From Gammaproteobacteria bacterium (GTDB taxonomy: Bacteria > Pseudomonadota > Gammaproteobacteria > Steroidobacterales > Rariloculaceae), in contig PKRJ01000026.1 in the NCBI GenBank assembly GCA_017577365.1, positions 1-44,626 of the forward strand: a DNA stretch of 44,626 nucleotides, read 5' to 3'. A program made the translations under genes and the position numbers. Within the stretch, counting starts at the first letter, position 1, and every line of letters starts with the position of its first letter. Under the pieces are notes generated by a model. It was not told the DNA's origin. It saw only the letters and a program-made list of their open reading frames with translations, and did no database searches. Positions 17,790 through 25,694 of this stretch are shown here, one piece after another.

Positions 17790-18881
17790 TCAGAAGTAGA
17801 GATGGAGCTCCGCGAACAGCACGTCGCGGTTGCTCACCGCGTCTTCCGGCACGCCGTTGTAGAAGCGGGCTCCGATGCGCGACTGCACGTGCTGCATCGG
17901 CGAATGCTCCCAGACGATGCTGTAGCGCTCGCGTTCGTCCTCGTCCACGTCGTTGTCCGGGTCGTGCCACTCGTACGTGACCTTGAGGTTGTGCCCGCGC
18001 CGGAAGCGCAGGTTGCCCTCCACTAGAGTGACTTCCGCGTCGCGCTCGCCGCCGTCGACGTCGTCGGTGACGAGATCCGCCTCGGCGAGCCAGCTGATCG
18101 GCCCAGTGCGAAACCCGACGAAGGCACCGACCATCTCGCGATCGCCGAGAGCGGCGTTGTTGTAGTTGTAGCTCGCGCCGACGCGAAAGCGAGGCGCGAC
18201 GTACGCGCCGCGCAGGCTCGTCTGCTTGCCGGTGTCGCTCTCGCCGCCGCCCGCGGTGCCGTTCGTCACGGCGAGCTGCGCGGACCAGCGCGGCAGCTCG
18301 ACGCCGAGCTCGACGCCGTGGTCGGCGGTATCGAAGTTGATGCCGGTGATCTGCCGCACGAATGCGGTGTCGTCCTCGAGGCGCAGCCCGAACGGCAGGA
18401 CGAATTTGCCGGCCTTGATCGTGTAGCGGCCGTTCGCCGGCGTCACTAGAGCGAAAGCTTCGCGGGCGATCGCGCCGCCGGGCGCGATCCGCTCGTCGAC
18501 GTAGAGCGTGACTAGGTTCGGCACCGCGCGGAACGCGGCGTGGAGATCCGCGCGGCGGAGCTCGAACTCGGATAGCGAATCGCCGTCCGGCACATCCTCG
18601 TGCTCGAAGCTCGCGCGAACGTTGCCGCCGACGGCGAGATATCGGTTGATCTCGCCGAGCCAGCCCGGCGCGTCTTCCGCACCGAGCGTCACGACCCTTC
18701 GAGCGAGCTCGTTTTGCGCCCACGCGTTGCCGTAGACGTTACGCATGCCGCCGCCCGACGGATTCATGTGACACATCGAGCACTTGAATCCGCTCTGCAC
18801 CGCAAGATAGGGCTCGGCGAAGGCCGCCGGCGCGCAGAGCGCGGCGCCGACGAGCAAGGTCGTCGATATCCGCCACCTCAT
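17790..18881 (-). CDS. Outer-membrane beta-barrel protein with N-terminal haem c motif
   Basis: A 363-residue protein with a signal peptide (cleavage near AFAEP, residue 22). A single CxxCH haem c motif (FKCSMCHMNPSGGGMRN) follows at residues 34-38. The rest shows alternating amphipathic strands and ends in LFAELHLYF, a typical barrel C-terminus. Related single-haem porin-like proteins with CxxCHxNPxGGGxRNxYG occur in environmental proteobacteria; their role is not settled, and electron transfer across the outer membrane is one idea. It starts 13 bp after the stop of the cytochrome lipoprotein gene, so the two are expressed together. I do not recognise a named gene. Confidence 0.8.
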   Translation of the reverse strand: MRWRISTTLLVGAALCAPAAFAEPYLAVQSGFKCSMCHMNPSGGGMRNVYGNAWAQNELARRVVTLGAEDAPGWLGEINRYLAVGGNVRASFEHEDVPDGDSLSEFELRRADLHAAFRAVPNLVTLYVDERIAPGGAIAREAFALVTPANGRYTIKAGKFVLPFGLRLEDDTAFVRQITGINFDTADHGVELGVELPRWSAQLAVTNGTAGGGESDTGKQTSLRGAYVAPRFRVGASYNYNNAALGDREMVGAFVGFRTGPISWLAEADLVTDDVDGGERDAEVTLVEGNLRFRRGHNLKVTYEWHDPDNDVDEDERERYSIVWEHSPMQHVQSRIGARFYNGVPEDAVSNRDVLFAELHLYF

Positions 18882-18894
18882 CGAGCGTGGCTCC

Positions 18895-20181
18895 TCAGCG
18901 CTCCGCGCCGGCGGCGATCCAGTTGCGGATCGCTGCGATCGTCGCGGCGTCGAGCGGCTCGCCTCCGAGCGGCATTCGCTCGCCTACCGCCGCGGTGCCC
19001 TCGACCTTCTGGACGAGATAGCTCGAGTCCGGATCGCCGGGCTCGACGCGGGCGATGGCCGAATCCTCCAGGCTTTGCACGCCGACGAGGCTCGCGAAGC
19101 TTGCGTCGGCGGAGGAGAGATCCAGGCCGGACGGCAGGATCGCGGACGTGGGGCCCGTATGACAGCTCGAGCAGATCGGCGTGAGCACGTGCGCCTGGAT
19201 CGAGTCGAGCGTCGGCTGGATGCCGGACACGACGAACTCCGCGACGAGATCCCCGCCCTGCACGCCGTCTCCCGACGGAAACGTGCCGCTGAACTCGCCG
19301 TCGAGCGCGTTCGCGTCGATATCTAGAATCCGCGTGGGGCCCGCCCCCGCGAGCCGAACGCGATACGTATCCTCGACCGGCGTGACGCCCGTGAGATCGA
19401 GCACGGCCGACATCGGGTTGCTCGACGGCACCGAGACCGATGCCGCGACGATCGCGACCTCGTTACCGTCTTCGAACGTGCCGTCGCCGCCGCTTCTCTC
19501 GAGCGTGAACGTTTCGGCCGTGACGGACGTGGCGTCGAGCTCGCGATCGAACTGCGCGATGACGTTCGGCGGCATCTCCGCGAGCTCGGAATCGGGCAGC
19601 GGCGTCAACGACGTCACGCGGATCGGCGCAGCGGGCGGCTCGGACGGCTCCGGAAGCGCTCCGTCGAGGATCCATTGACGGATCACGTCGATCGTCGCCT
19701 GTGGCAGAGGCGAGCCGTTCGCCGGCATTCGCACCCCGACCGCCGCGGTGCCTTCGAGCTTCTGGATCAGATAGCTCGAGTCGGGATCGCCCGGCGCGAC
19801 GCGGAGCAGCGACGGGACTTGCGCGCTCGGAATGCCGACGAGCAGGCCGTAGCTGTTCTCCGCGTCGAGCCGCAAGCCGTGCGGCGCCGTCGCGCCGATA
19901 TGACACGCCGTGCAGATCGGCGTGAATACGAGCTCCTGAATCGATGCGAACGTCGGCTCGAGCACCGGCTCGCCCGGATCGTCGTTACCGCCGCTCCCGC
20001 CGCCGCCGGACCCGCCTCCCGGCGGCGACTGATTTCCGCCGCCGGAACCTCCGCCGCCGCTAGAACCCCCTGAGCCCGAGCCGCATCCGGCTGCCAGCGC
20101 GAGCAGAGCGGCCGAGAGAAGTGTCGCCCGCCACGATCGCGGGGCGGCGCCGGAGCGATTCCGTAGTCTCGATCGTCGCAT
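18895..20181 (-). CDS. Cytochrome c lipoprotein with duplicated haem domain
   Basis: A 428-residue lipoprotein. A hydrophobic signal leads to the lipobox LAAGC (Cys33), then a Gly/Ser-rich linker to about residue 70. The first c-type domain has PICTACH (Cys90 to His94) and RMP (Met152, likely distal ligand). A central segment of about 130 residues looks like an Ig-like/SbsA domain (PNVIAQFDRELDATSV). The second c-type domain has PICSSCH (337-341) and a second RMP. The two haem domains share GDPDSSYL and EGTAAVG, so they arose by internal duplication. It probably sits on the outer or inner membrane as an electron carrier with the barrel protein downstream. The long basic N-terminus before the signal is unusual, and a later start could apply. 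Confidence 0.8.
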   Translation of the reverse strand: MRRSRLRNRSGAAPRSWRATLLSAALLALAAGCGSGSGGSSGGGGSGGGNQSPPGGGSGGGGSGGNDDPGEPVLEPTFASIQELVFTPICTACHIGATAPHGLRLDAENSYGLLVGIPSAQVPSLLRVAPGDPDSSYLIQKLEGTAAVGVRMPANGSPLPQATIDVIRQWILDGALPEPSEPPAAPIRVTSLTPLPDSELAEMPPNVIAQFDRELDATSVTAETFTLERSGGDGTFEDGNEVAIVAASVSVPSSNPMSAVLDLTGVTPVEDTYRVRLAGAGPTRILDIDANALDGEFSGTFPSGDGVQGGDLVAEFVVSGIQPTLDSIQAHVLTPICSSCHTGPTSAILPSGLDLSSADASFASLVGVQSLEDSAIARVEPGDPDSSYLVQKVEGTAAVGERMPLGGEPLDAATIAAIRNWIAAGAER

Positions 20182-20304
20182 GAGTCACGCGCTCCCAGAG
20201 CTGGATCGATGCGTGAGTGCCCTTGAGTCGCGGCGAAGGTTCAATCCGCTGCAGACGACCGCGAGTCGACGTAGACTTGACGACGCAGGGGGCGGGACAT
20301 CTCG

Positions 20305-20904
20305 ATGAGCATCGACCGGCAACGCGAGCACGAAACCGAGGCCGACGACGATCGCGCCGATGCCGAGCTCCTCGGCCGAATCCGCGACGCGGACCGAGAG
20401 GCGTTGCATGCGCTTTATCGGAAGTACTACCACCCGCTGCTGCGCTTCACGTATCGGCTCACGGGACAGCTCGAGATCGCGCAGGAGACCGTCAACGACG
20501 TGATGCTCGTCGTGTGGCGCGACGCGGCGTCGTTCGAAGGGCGCTCCAAGGTCGCGACGTGGATCATGGGGATCGCCTACCGCAAGGCGATGAAACGCGT
20601 TCGGCGCGCGCGGTTGTGGAGCGTGCGGTACATCACGCCAATCGACGAGCGCATTGAACGTTTTCCGTCCGAGGAGGCACCCACCGAGCGGGTGGAGCTC
20701 GAAGATCTGCTCGATCGTGCGCTCGAAGCGTTATCCGCCGAGCAGCGCGCCGTCGTCGAGCTGACGTACTTCTTCGGCTGCTCCTACGACGAGATCGCGA
20801 AGATCGTCGGCTGCCCGGTCAACACGGTGAAGACGCGGATGTTCCACGCCCGCGCGAAGTTGAAGTCGCTGCTGCCGCGTCTCGGCAAGGATTCGTCGAA
20901 ATGA
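20305..20904 (+). CDS. ECF sigma factor
   Basis: A 199-residue RNA polymerase sigma factor of the extracytoplasmic-function type. Region 2 is visible (ALYRKYYHPLLRFTYRLTG, then VWRDAASFEGRSKVATWIMG), and region 4 includes EQRAVVELTYFFGCSYDEIA and the recognition helix CPVNTVKTRMFHAR. It is followed by an anti-sigma gene whose ATG overlaps its stop (ATGA), the standard arrangement for sigma/anti-sigma pairs. It is divergent from the cytochrome lipoprotein gene with 123 bp between them, so that gene or the operon itself may be a target. I saw no clear ECF promoter pair by eye. Confidence 0.93.
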   Translation: MSIDRQREHETEADDDRADAELLGRIRDADREALHALYRKYYHPLLRFTYRLTGQLEIAQETVNDVMLVVWRDAASFEGRSKVATWIMGIAYRKAMKRVRRARLWSVRYITPIDERIERFPSEEAPTERVELEDLLDRALEALSAEQRAVVELTYFFGCSYDEIAKIVGCPVNTVKTRMFHARAKLKSLLPRLGKDSSK

Positions 20905-21539
20905 CGGACGACGCCATGAGTCACGAAGAGGCCGCGTTGCTCCTGCCGTGGCTCGTGAACGGCACGCTCGACTCCAGCGAGCGCGAGCGCGTAGAGCGTC
21001 ACGTGCGCGGCTGCGTGACGTGCCGGACCGAGCTCGTCGAGCAGCGCGCGCTCGCGTCGCTCGTGCGCGATCGGCCGGTCGTGCCGCTTTCGGCGGAGCG
21101 GGATTTCGAACGGCTCCGTCGGACGCTCGATGGCAGTCCATCGCGCGGTATGCGCGGGCTCCGCACGGCGGCGTGGGCCGTTGCCGCCTCGATCGCGGTC
21201 GTCGCGATCGCGGCGTCGGTCGCGCCGCTCGTCGTCGGGACGCGCGAGCCCGTCGAGCCGTACCGGACGCTGACTCGAGACGAGGCCGCGCCGATGCTCG
21301 TCGACGTCGTCTTCGCCGATATCTCCGACGACGAGCTCCGCGATCTGATCGAGACGCTCGGAGCCGAGATCGTCGCGGGCCCGAGTCCGAGGGTCGGGCG
21401 TTACACGTTGCGTCTGGTCGACGACCGTGCGACCGACGCCGATCTCGACGACCTCGTGCGGCGACTGCGCGACGACCGGCGGGTCCGCTTCGCGGCCCGT
21501 GCCTATTCGCTACCGACCCATGACGGCGCGGACGATTAG
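20901..21539 (+). CDS. Transmembrane anti-sigma factor with subtilase-propeptide-like periplasmic domain
   Basis: A 212-residue single-span protein. The cytoplasmic part has a zinc-finger anti-sigma motif (His34, Cys38, Cys41 in ERHVRGCVTCRTEL). A membrane helix spans about 89-113. The periplasmic part (about 130-203) reads like a small alpha/beta domain: VDVVFADISDDELRDLIETL, IVAGPSPRVGRYTLRL and LVRRLRDDRRVRFAARA. That pattern resembles the propeptide/inhibitor-like domains of subtilases. The next gene, overlapping by 20 bp, encodes a subtilase-like lipoprotein. This suggests that the protease binds the anti-sigma factor, but that is inference. The sigma-binding assignment is secure. Confidence 0.88.
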   Translation: MTDDAMSHEEAALLLPWLVNGTLDSSERERVERHVRGCVTCRTELVEQRALASLVRDRPVVPLSAERDFERLRRTLDGSPSRGMRGLRTAAWAVAASIAVVAIAASVAPLVVGTREPVEPYRTLTRDEAAPMLVDVVFADISDDELRDLIETLGAEIVAGPSPRVGRYTLRLVDDRATDADLDDLVRRLRDDRRVRFAARAYSLPTHDGADD

Positions 21540-22788
21540 AACCGTTGGACGCTGGCTCTGCGTCGCGGCGTCGGTGACGTTGCTCGGTGCCTGCGCGTCG
21601 ACGGGCATGGTTGCGCGCGAGGATGTCGGCGAGCGCGAGATTCTCGTGACCGTCGCGCAAGGGGCGGCGACGCCGCTGACGCTGACCGGCCCTCCGGAGT
21701 CGCGCTATCTGCGGCGGCGGGGCTACGGCGCCGCGCCGCCGGACGTCGATCGATTGCTCGACGAGCTCGCGAGGGAGCACGGCCTCGAGCGGAAGGAAGG
21801 TTGGCCGATCCGCTCGCTCGCGGTGTATTGCGAGGTGCTCGTCGTGCCCGAAGGGCGCGACGTCGCCGCCGTCGTCGCGGCGCTGAACGAGGATCCGAGG
21901 GTCGGACTTGCGCAGCGAGTGCAGCTCTTCGAGACGCTCGCGCGCTACGACGATCCGCTCGCGGACCTGCAGCCCGCCGCGCTCGATCTCGGCATCGAGG
22001 CCGCGCACCGGCTCGCGACGGGGAAGGGCATTCGCGTCGCGGTCATCGATTCGGCGATCGACTCGGCCCATCCGGAGCTGCACGGTCGCGTCGAGCTTCG
22101 GCGCGACTTCGTCGAGCCGAAGCGCCGCGACGCGGCCGACGTTCACGGCACGGCGGTCGCCGGCGTCATCGCGTCGGCGGCGAACAACAGCGAGGGCATC
22201 GTCGGTGTCGCGCCCGACGCGCGCATCGATGCGCTGCGTGCGTGCTGGCCGCATCCCGCGGACCCGAGCCGCGCGCAATGCTCGAGCTTCACGCTCGCGA
22301 AGGCGCTCGAGCTCGCGCTTGCCGAGCGTCCGCACGTGATCAATTTGAGTCTCGCGGGCCCGCGCGATCCGCTGCTCGAGCTATTGCTCGACGAGGCCGC
22401 CGCGCGCGGCATCGTCATCGTCGCCGCGGATCCTGCCGAGGACGCCGAGCGGCTCTCGTTTCCCTCGTCGCATCCGGCGGTGCTCGTCGCGCGGTCTTCG
22501 GCGCGGGCGGGCCGAGGCTTCCCCGCGCCCGCGGAAGAGATTCTGACGACGACGCCGGGTGCGGGTTACGGGTTCTTTTCCGGCGCGAGCCTTGCCGCCG
22601 CGCATCTATCGGGTGTCGTCGCGCTGTTGCTCGAGCGCGCGCCGGGCATGGACGCCTCGAGCATCGCGGACGTGCTCGGGCGCACGATCGTCGCGCGCGG
22701 TCGGGAACGGACCGTGAGCGCGTGTCATGCGCTCGAGGCCGTGACGGACGTGAATGTGTGCGCGGTGATGCGCGCCGCGACGCGCTGA
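21520..22788 (+). CDS. Subtilisin-like (S8) lipoprotein
   Basis: A 422-residue protein with signal peptide and lipobox LLGAC (Cys25). A propeptide-like segment at about 98-140 (VYCEVLVVPEGRDVAAVVAA, then LNEDPRVGLAQRV) precedes the S8 fold. Catalytic candidates are Asp177 (AVIDSAIDSAHPEL), His209 (DVHGTAVAGVIA) and Ser357 (SGASLAAAHLSG). The region that normally holds the oxyanion-hole Asn (AAGN-like) reads IVIVAADPAED, without Asn, so activity may be weak or altered. The ATG at 21520 overlaps the anti-sigma gene by 20 bp, consistent with a three-gene signalling operon. Envelope location near the anti-sigma factor is expected from the lipid anchor. Confidence 0.88.
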   Translation: MTARTIRTVGRWLCVAASVTLLGACASTGMVAREDVGEREILVTVAQGAATPLTLTGPPESRYLRRRGYGAAPPDVDRLLDELAREHGLERKEGWPIRSLAVYCEVLVVPEGRDVAAVVAALNEDPRVGLAQRVQLFETLARYDDPLADLQPAALDLGIEAAHRLATGKGIRVAVIDSAIDSAHPELHGRVELRRDFVEPKRRDAADVHGTAVAGVIASAANNSEGIVGVAPDARIDALRACWPHPADPSRAQCSSFTLAKALELALAERPHVINLSLAGPRDPLLELLLDEAAARGIVIVAADPAEDAERLSFPSSHPAVLVARSSARAGRGFPAPAEEILTTTPGAGYGFFSGASLAAAHLSGVVALLLERAPGMDASSIADVLGRTIVARGRERTVSACHALEAVTDVNVCAVMRAATR

Positions 22789-22823
22789 GCGGGGCTCAAG
22801 CTCGACGGGTCCGAGAGCGAGGC

Positions 22824-23540
22824 TTATCGGCCGCCGAACGCGAACGACGCGGCGACGACCCACTCGTCCCCGTGAGTCGTCGCAACGCCGTTCGAGTAGT
22901 AGCGGCTCGCGCCGTAACGGCGAAGATCGACGCCGACGCGGCGCAGAAACGTGCGCGAGACGCCCGCATTCCAGTGCGTGTAGTCGAGCTCGGGCTTCGA
23001 CGCGTCGAGCCGTCCGATCGCGGCGCCGAGCTCGATATCGAGCGGCAGCGGCAGCGCGAAGCCGATCTCGCCGTGCCATGCATGACCGGCGGAGAAAAGA
23101 TCGTCCATGTACGACACCGTCGCGAACACGCGATCCTTGAACCCGACCGCGGCCGTTTGCTCGTCGTAATCGTAATCGTATGCAAGGCCCGGATAGGCGT
23201 AGCGTGTCGCCGAGAGCGTCAACGTCCAGCTCGATACGTGCCGGGCGAAGCCCGCGTAGTACGCGGTCTTGTATCGGGTCTCCGTATCGTCTTCGTTCAC
23301 GCCGTGCGTCTCGATTTGCGCGGTCCATGCACCGGCGAAGAAACCGCTCCGATGCTGGAAATCCGCGCCGAGAACGAGCGACGGTCGGCCGCCGCTCTCG
23401 CTCAGGCCGCGATGACGATAATCGTTCACCGCGGTCAGATAGCCGCTGACGAGCTCGAACGGTTGCGCGCGCACCGCCGACGGCGCCGCCGAGAGGAGGG
23501 CCGCCACGGCCGCGACGAAGCTACAGACGATCCAGCTCAC
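22824..23540 (-). CDS. Outer-membrane protein of the TIGR02001/Gcw_chp family
   Basis: A 238-residue secreted barrel-type protein. A GTG start within the end of pgl gives a signal peptide ending near AVRAQP. The mature start LVSGYLTAVNDYRHRGLS and the next segment (GADFQHRSGFFAGAWTAQIE) are the hallmark of the TIGR02001/Gcw_chp family, whose function is unknown. Alternating strands and the final SFAFGGR agree with a small porin-like barrel. It overlaps pgl by 20 bp and so is the last gene of the pentose phosphate operon, an unexpected partner. The start could lie a few codons further in, but no better ribosome-binding site is seen. Confidence 0.82.
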   Translation of the reverse strand: MSWIVCSFVAAVAALLSAAPSAVRAQPFELVSGYLTAVNDYRHRGLSESGGRPSLVLGADFQHRSGFFAGAWTAQIETHGVNEDDTETRYKTAYYAGFARHVSSWTLTLSATRYAYPGLAYDYDYDEQTAAVGFKDRVFATVSYMDDLFSAGHAWHGEIGFALPLPLDIELGAAIGRLDASKPELDYTHWNAGVSRTFLRRVGVDLRRYGASRYYSNGVATTHGDEWVVAASFAFGGR

Positions 23541-24243
23541 GTGCCGATCGTATGTCCGCGGCCGCCTCCTCGTCGAGCCAGACGTCGGCGCCGCCCCTCG
23601 CGACCACGCTCGCCGGGATCGACGGATCGAGCCGCGCGAGGCGGGCGATCGCCTCGCGCTTCGTGCCGCCCGTGGCGAGCAGGACGATCTCGTCCGATTC
23701 GCGCAATCGGCGCGCGCTCAAGCTGACGCGCTCGGGCGGCGGCTTCGGCGAAGCGCGCACACCGATCGCGTCCGGCGCGTCGTCGCCGAGTCCCTCGGAC
23801 CGCCCGGGAAAGAGGCTCGCGACGTGGCCGTCCTCGCCGACGCCGAGCAGCGTCGTGTCGAAGCGGCCGATCCCCGCGAGCTCTCGCGCATACGCCTCGG
23901 CCGCACGCTCGGGGCCGAGCTCGGCCGGGATCGGACGGATCCGGTCGTCCGGGATCGGCACGTGCGCGAGCCACAGCGACCGCGCGAGCTCGTCGTTGCG
24001 CTCCGCGTGACCGGACGGCACGCAGCGCTCGTCGCCGAAATAGATCGTCCACTTCGACCAGTCCGCGTCGATCCCGGCGAGGCGTGCATAGAGGCCCTTC
24101 GGCGTCGAGCCGCCGGTCAGCACGATCGTGTACCGCCCGCGGGCCGCGATGCGCTGCCGCGCGCGATGCGCGATCGCATCGACGAGCGCATCGGCGAGCG
24201 CATCGGGCGTCGGGTAGACGTGCCAGCGGATCGCGGTCCTCAC
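23521..24243 (-). CDS. pgl: 6-phosphogluconolactonase
   Basis: A 240-residue cytosolic enzyme of the DevB/SOL type that hydrolyses 6-phosphogluconolactone to 6-phosphogluconate. Visible family motifs are TIVLTGGSTPKGLY near the N-terminus, IYFGDERCVP, and LLGVGEDGHVASLFPG. The start is a GTG overlapping the zwf stop (GTGA), giving VRTAIRWHVYPTPDALADAL; upstream codons in the frame belong to zwf in another phase. The length is typical for the family. It is translationally coupled to zwf and followed by the outer-membrane gene with a 20-bp overlap. Confidence 0.94.
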   Translation of the reverse strand: MRTAIRWHVYPTPDALADALVDAIAHRARQRIAARGRYTIVLTGGSTPKGLYARLAGIDADWSKWTIYFGDERCVPSGHAERNDELARSLWLAHVPIPDDRIRPIPAELGPERAAEAYARELAGIGRFDTTLLGVGEDGHVASLFPGRSEGLGDDAPDAIGVRASPKPPPERVSLSARRLRESDEIVLLATGGTKREAIARLARLDPSIPASVVARGGADVWLDEEAAADIRSARELDRL

Positions 24244-25694
24244 GCGCGGTTCCGCCAGCGCTGGTGCGGGCGCTCGAACAAGTCGTCCGCTGCACGCGGG
24301 CCCCAGGAGCCCGCGGCATAGCGATGCAGCGGCGCGTCGTCGGTCCGCCAACGCTCGAGCACCGGCTCGACGATGCGCCACGCCGTCTCGACCTCGTCGA
24401 AGCGGATGAACAGGCTCCGATCGCCTTCGATCACGTCGAGCAGCAGCATCGCGTACGCGTCTAGGCGGCTCTCCGGAACGTGCCCGCTTGCGTCGACGCG
24501 CAGCGTCCGCGGCGTCATGTCGAAGCCCGGCGCGCGCGCCTGAAGCTCGAAGCGGATCGTATCCTCCGGCTGGATCGACAAGAGCAGCCAGTTCGGCTCC
24601 GCTTGCTCGCAGCGCGTTCGGCGGAAGAGGGCTTGAGGCACGTCCCGGAAGCGGATCGCGACGAGCGACGCGGTCGTCGCGAGGCGTTTGCCGGTGCGGA
24701 GATAGAACGGCACGCCGCGCCAGCGCCAGTTGTCGATGAAGAGGCGTAACGCCGCGAAGGTCTCGGTTCTCGAGTCCGGCGGCACACCCGGCTCGCTTCG
24801 ATAGGCGGGCACGGCGACGCCGTCGAGCTCGCCGGCGTCGTACTGGCCGCGCACCGCGGCGGCGTCGATCGCCTCGGCGGCGAGCGGCCGGACCGAGCGC
24901 AGCACCTTTTCCTTCTCGTTGCGGAGGTCGTCGGCCTCGAGCGTGGCCGGCGGCTCCATCGCGACGAGCGCGAGCACCTGCAGCAGGTGGTTCTGGATCA
25001 TGTCGCGCAGCGTGCCGGCACGATCGAAGTAGCCGGCGCGATCGCCGATACCGCCCGATTCCGCGACCGTGATCTGCACGTGATCGACGTGGTGACGGTT
25101 CCAAATCGGCTCGATGACGGCGTTCGCGAAGCGGAACACGAGCAGATTCTGCACCGTGTTCTTGCCGAGGAAATGATCGATGCGATAGATCTGATCCTCG
25201 TCGTAGTGGCGATGCAGCTCCGCGTTCAACGTTTGGGCGCTTTCGAGATCGTTGCCGAAGGGCTTCTCGACGACGATCCGATGACGTCCCGCGAGACTGT
25301 TGAGTCCCGCCTCATCGAGCCGACGCACGATGCTCAGGAACTCGGTCGGCGGCACCGCGAGATAGACGGCGACGTTCTCGCACGCGGCGCCGTCCGACAG
25401 CCGCTCGACGAGTCGTCGGTAAAGCGACGGGTCGCCGTAATCGCCGGACACGAAATCGAAGCGCCCCGCGAAGCGCCGGACGACGTTGCGGTCCACCGCG
25501 CGCTGCCGCGCGATCAGCGCCTCGAGCTCCGCGCGGAAATCCTCCGTCGTCCAGTCGCGGCGCGCGAGCGCGACGAGACGCAGGCCCTCGTCGAGCAGTC
25601 CGCGGCAGTCGAGGTCGTAGAGCGACGGCAAGAGCTTCCGCGTCGCAAGATCGCCGGTCGAGCCGAAGATGACGAAGCGGCACGGTCTCGTCAT
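24240..25694 (-). CDS. zwf: Glucose-6-phosphate 1-dehydrogenase
   Basis: A 484-residue enzyme, normal for the family (about 490). It oxidises glucose 6-phosphate to 6-phosphogluconolactone with NAD(P)+. The N-terminal dinucleotide motif FGSTGDLATRKLLPSLY, the phosphate-binding VVEKPFGND and the active-site stretch YRIDHFLGK are all present. The ATG overlaps the gnd stop (ATGA), and the stop overlaps the pgl GTG (GTGA). The frame is open far upstream but only as a shadow of gnd. The enzymes for the whole oxidative branch are thus made from one message. Confidence 0.96.
   Translation of the reverse strand: MTRPCRFVIFGSTGDLATRKLLPSLYDLDCRGLLDEGLRLVALARRDWTTEDFRAELEALIARQRAVDRNVVRRFAGRFDFVSGDYGDPSLYRRLVERLSDGAACENVAVYLAVPPTEFLSIVRRLDEAGLNSLAGRHRIVVEKPFGNDLESAQTLNAELHRHYDEDQIYRIDHFLGKNTVQNLLVFRFANAVIEPIWNRHHVDHVQITVAESGGIGDRAGYFDRAGTLRDMIQNHLLQVLALVAMEPPATLEADDLRNEKEKVLRSVRPLAAEAIDAAAVRGQYDAGELDGVAVPAYRSEPGVPPDSRTETFAALRLFIDNWRWRGVPFYLRTGKRLATTASLVAIRFRDVPQALFRRTRCEQAEPNWLLLSIQPEDTIRFELQARAPGFDMTPRTLRVDASGHVPESRLDAYAMLLLDVIEGDRSLFIRFDEVETAWRIVEPVLERWRTDDAPLHRYAAGSWGPRAADDLFERPHQRWRNRA

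Noticed and set aside
15544..18723. A frame of over 1000 codons on the minus strand across the second TonB receptor and the barrel gene
   Set aside because: Low-complexity shadow translation running through two real genes on opposite strands, with no motif.
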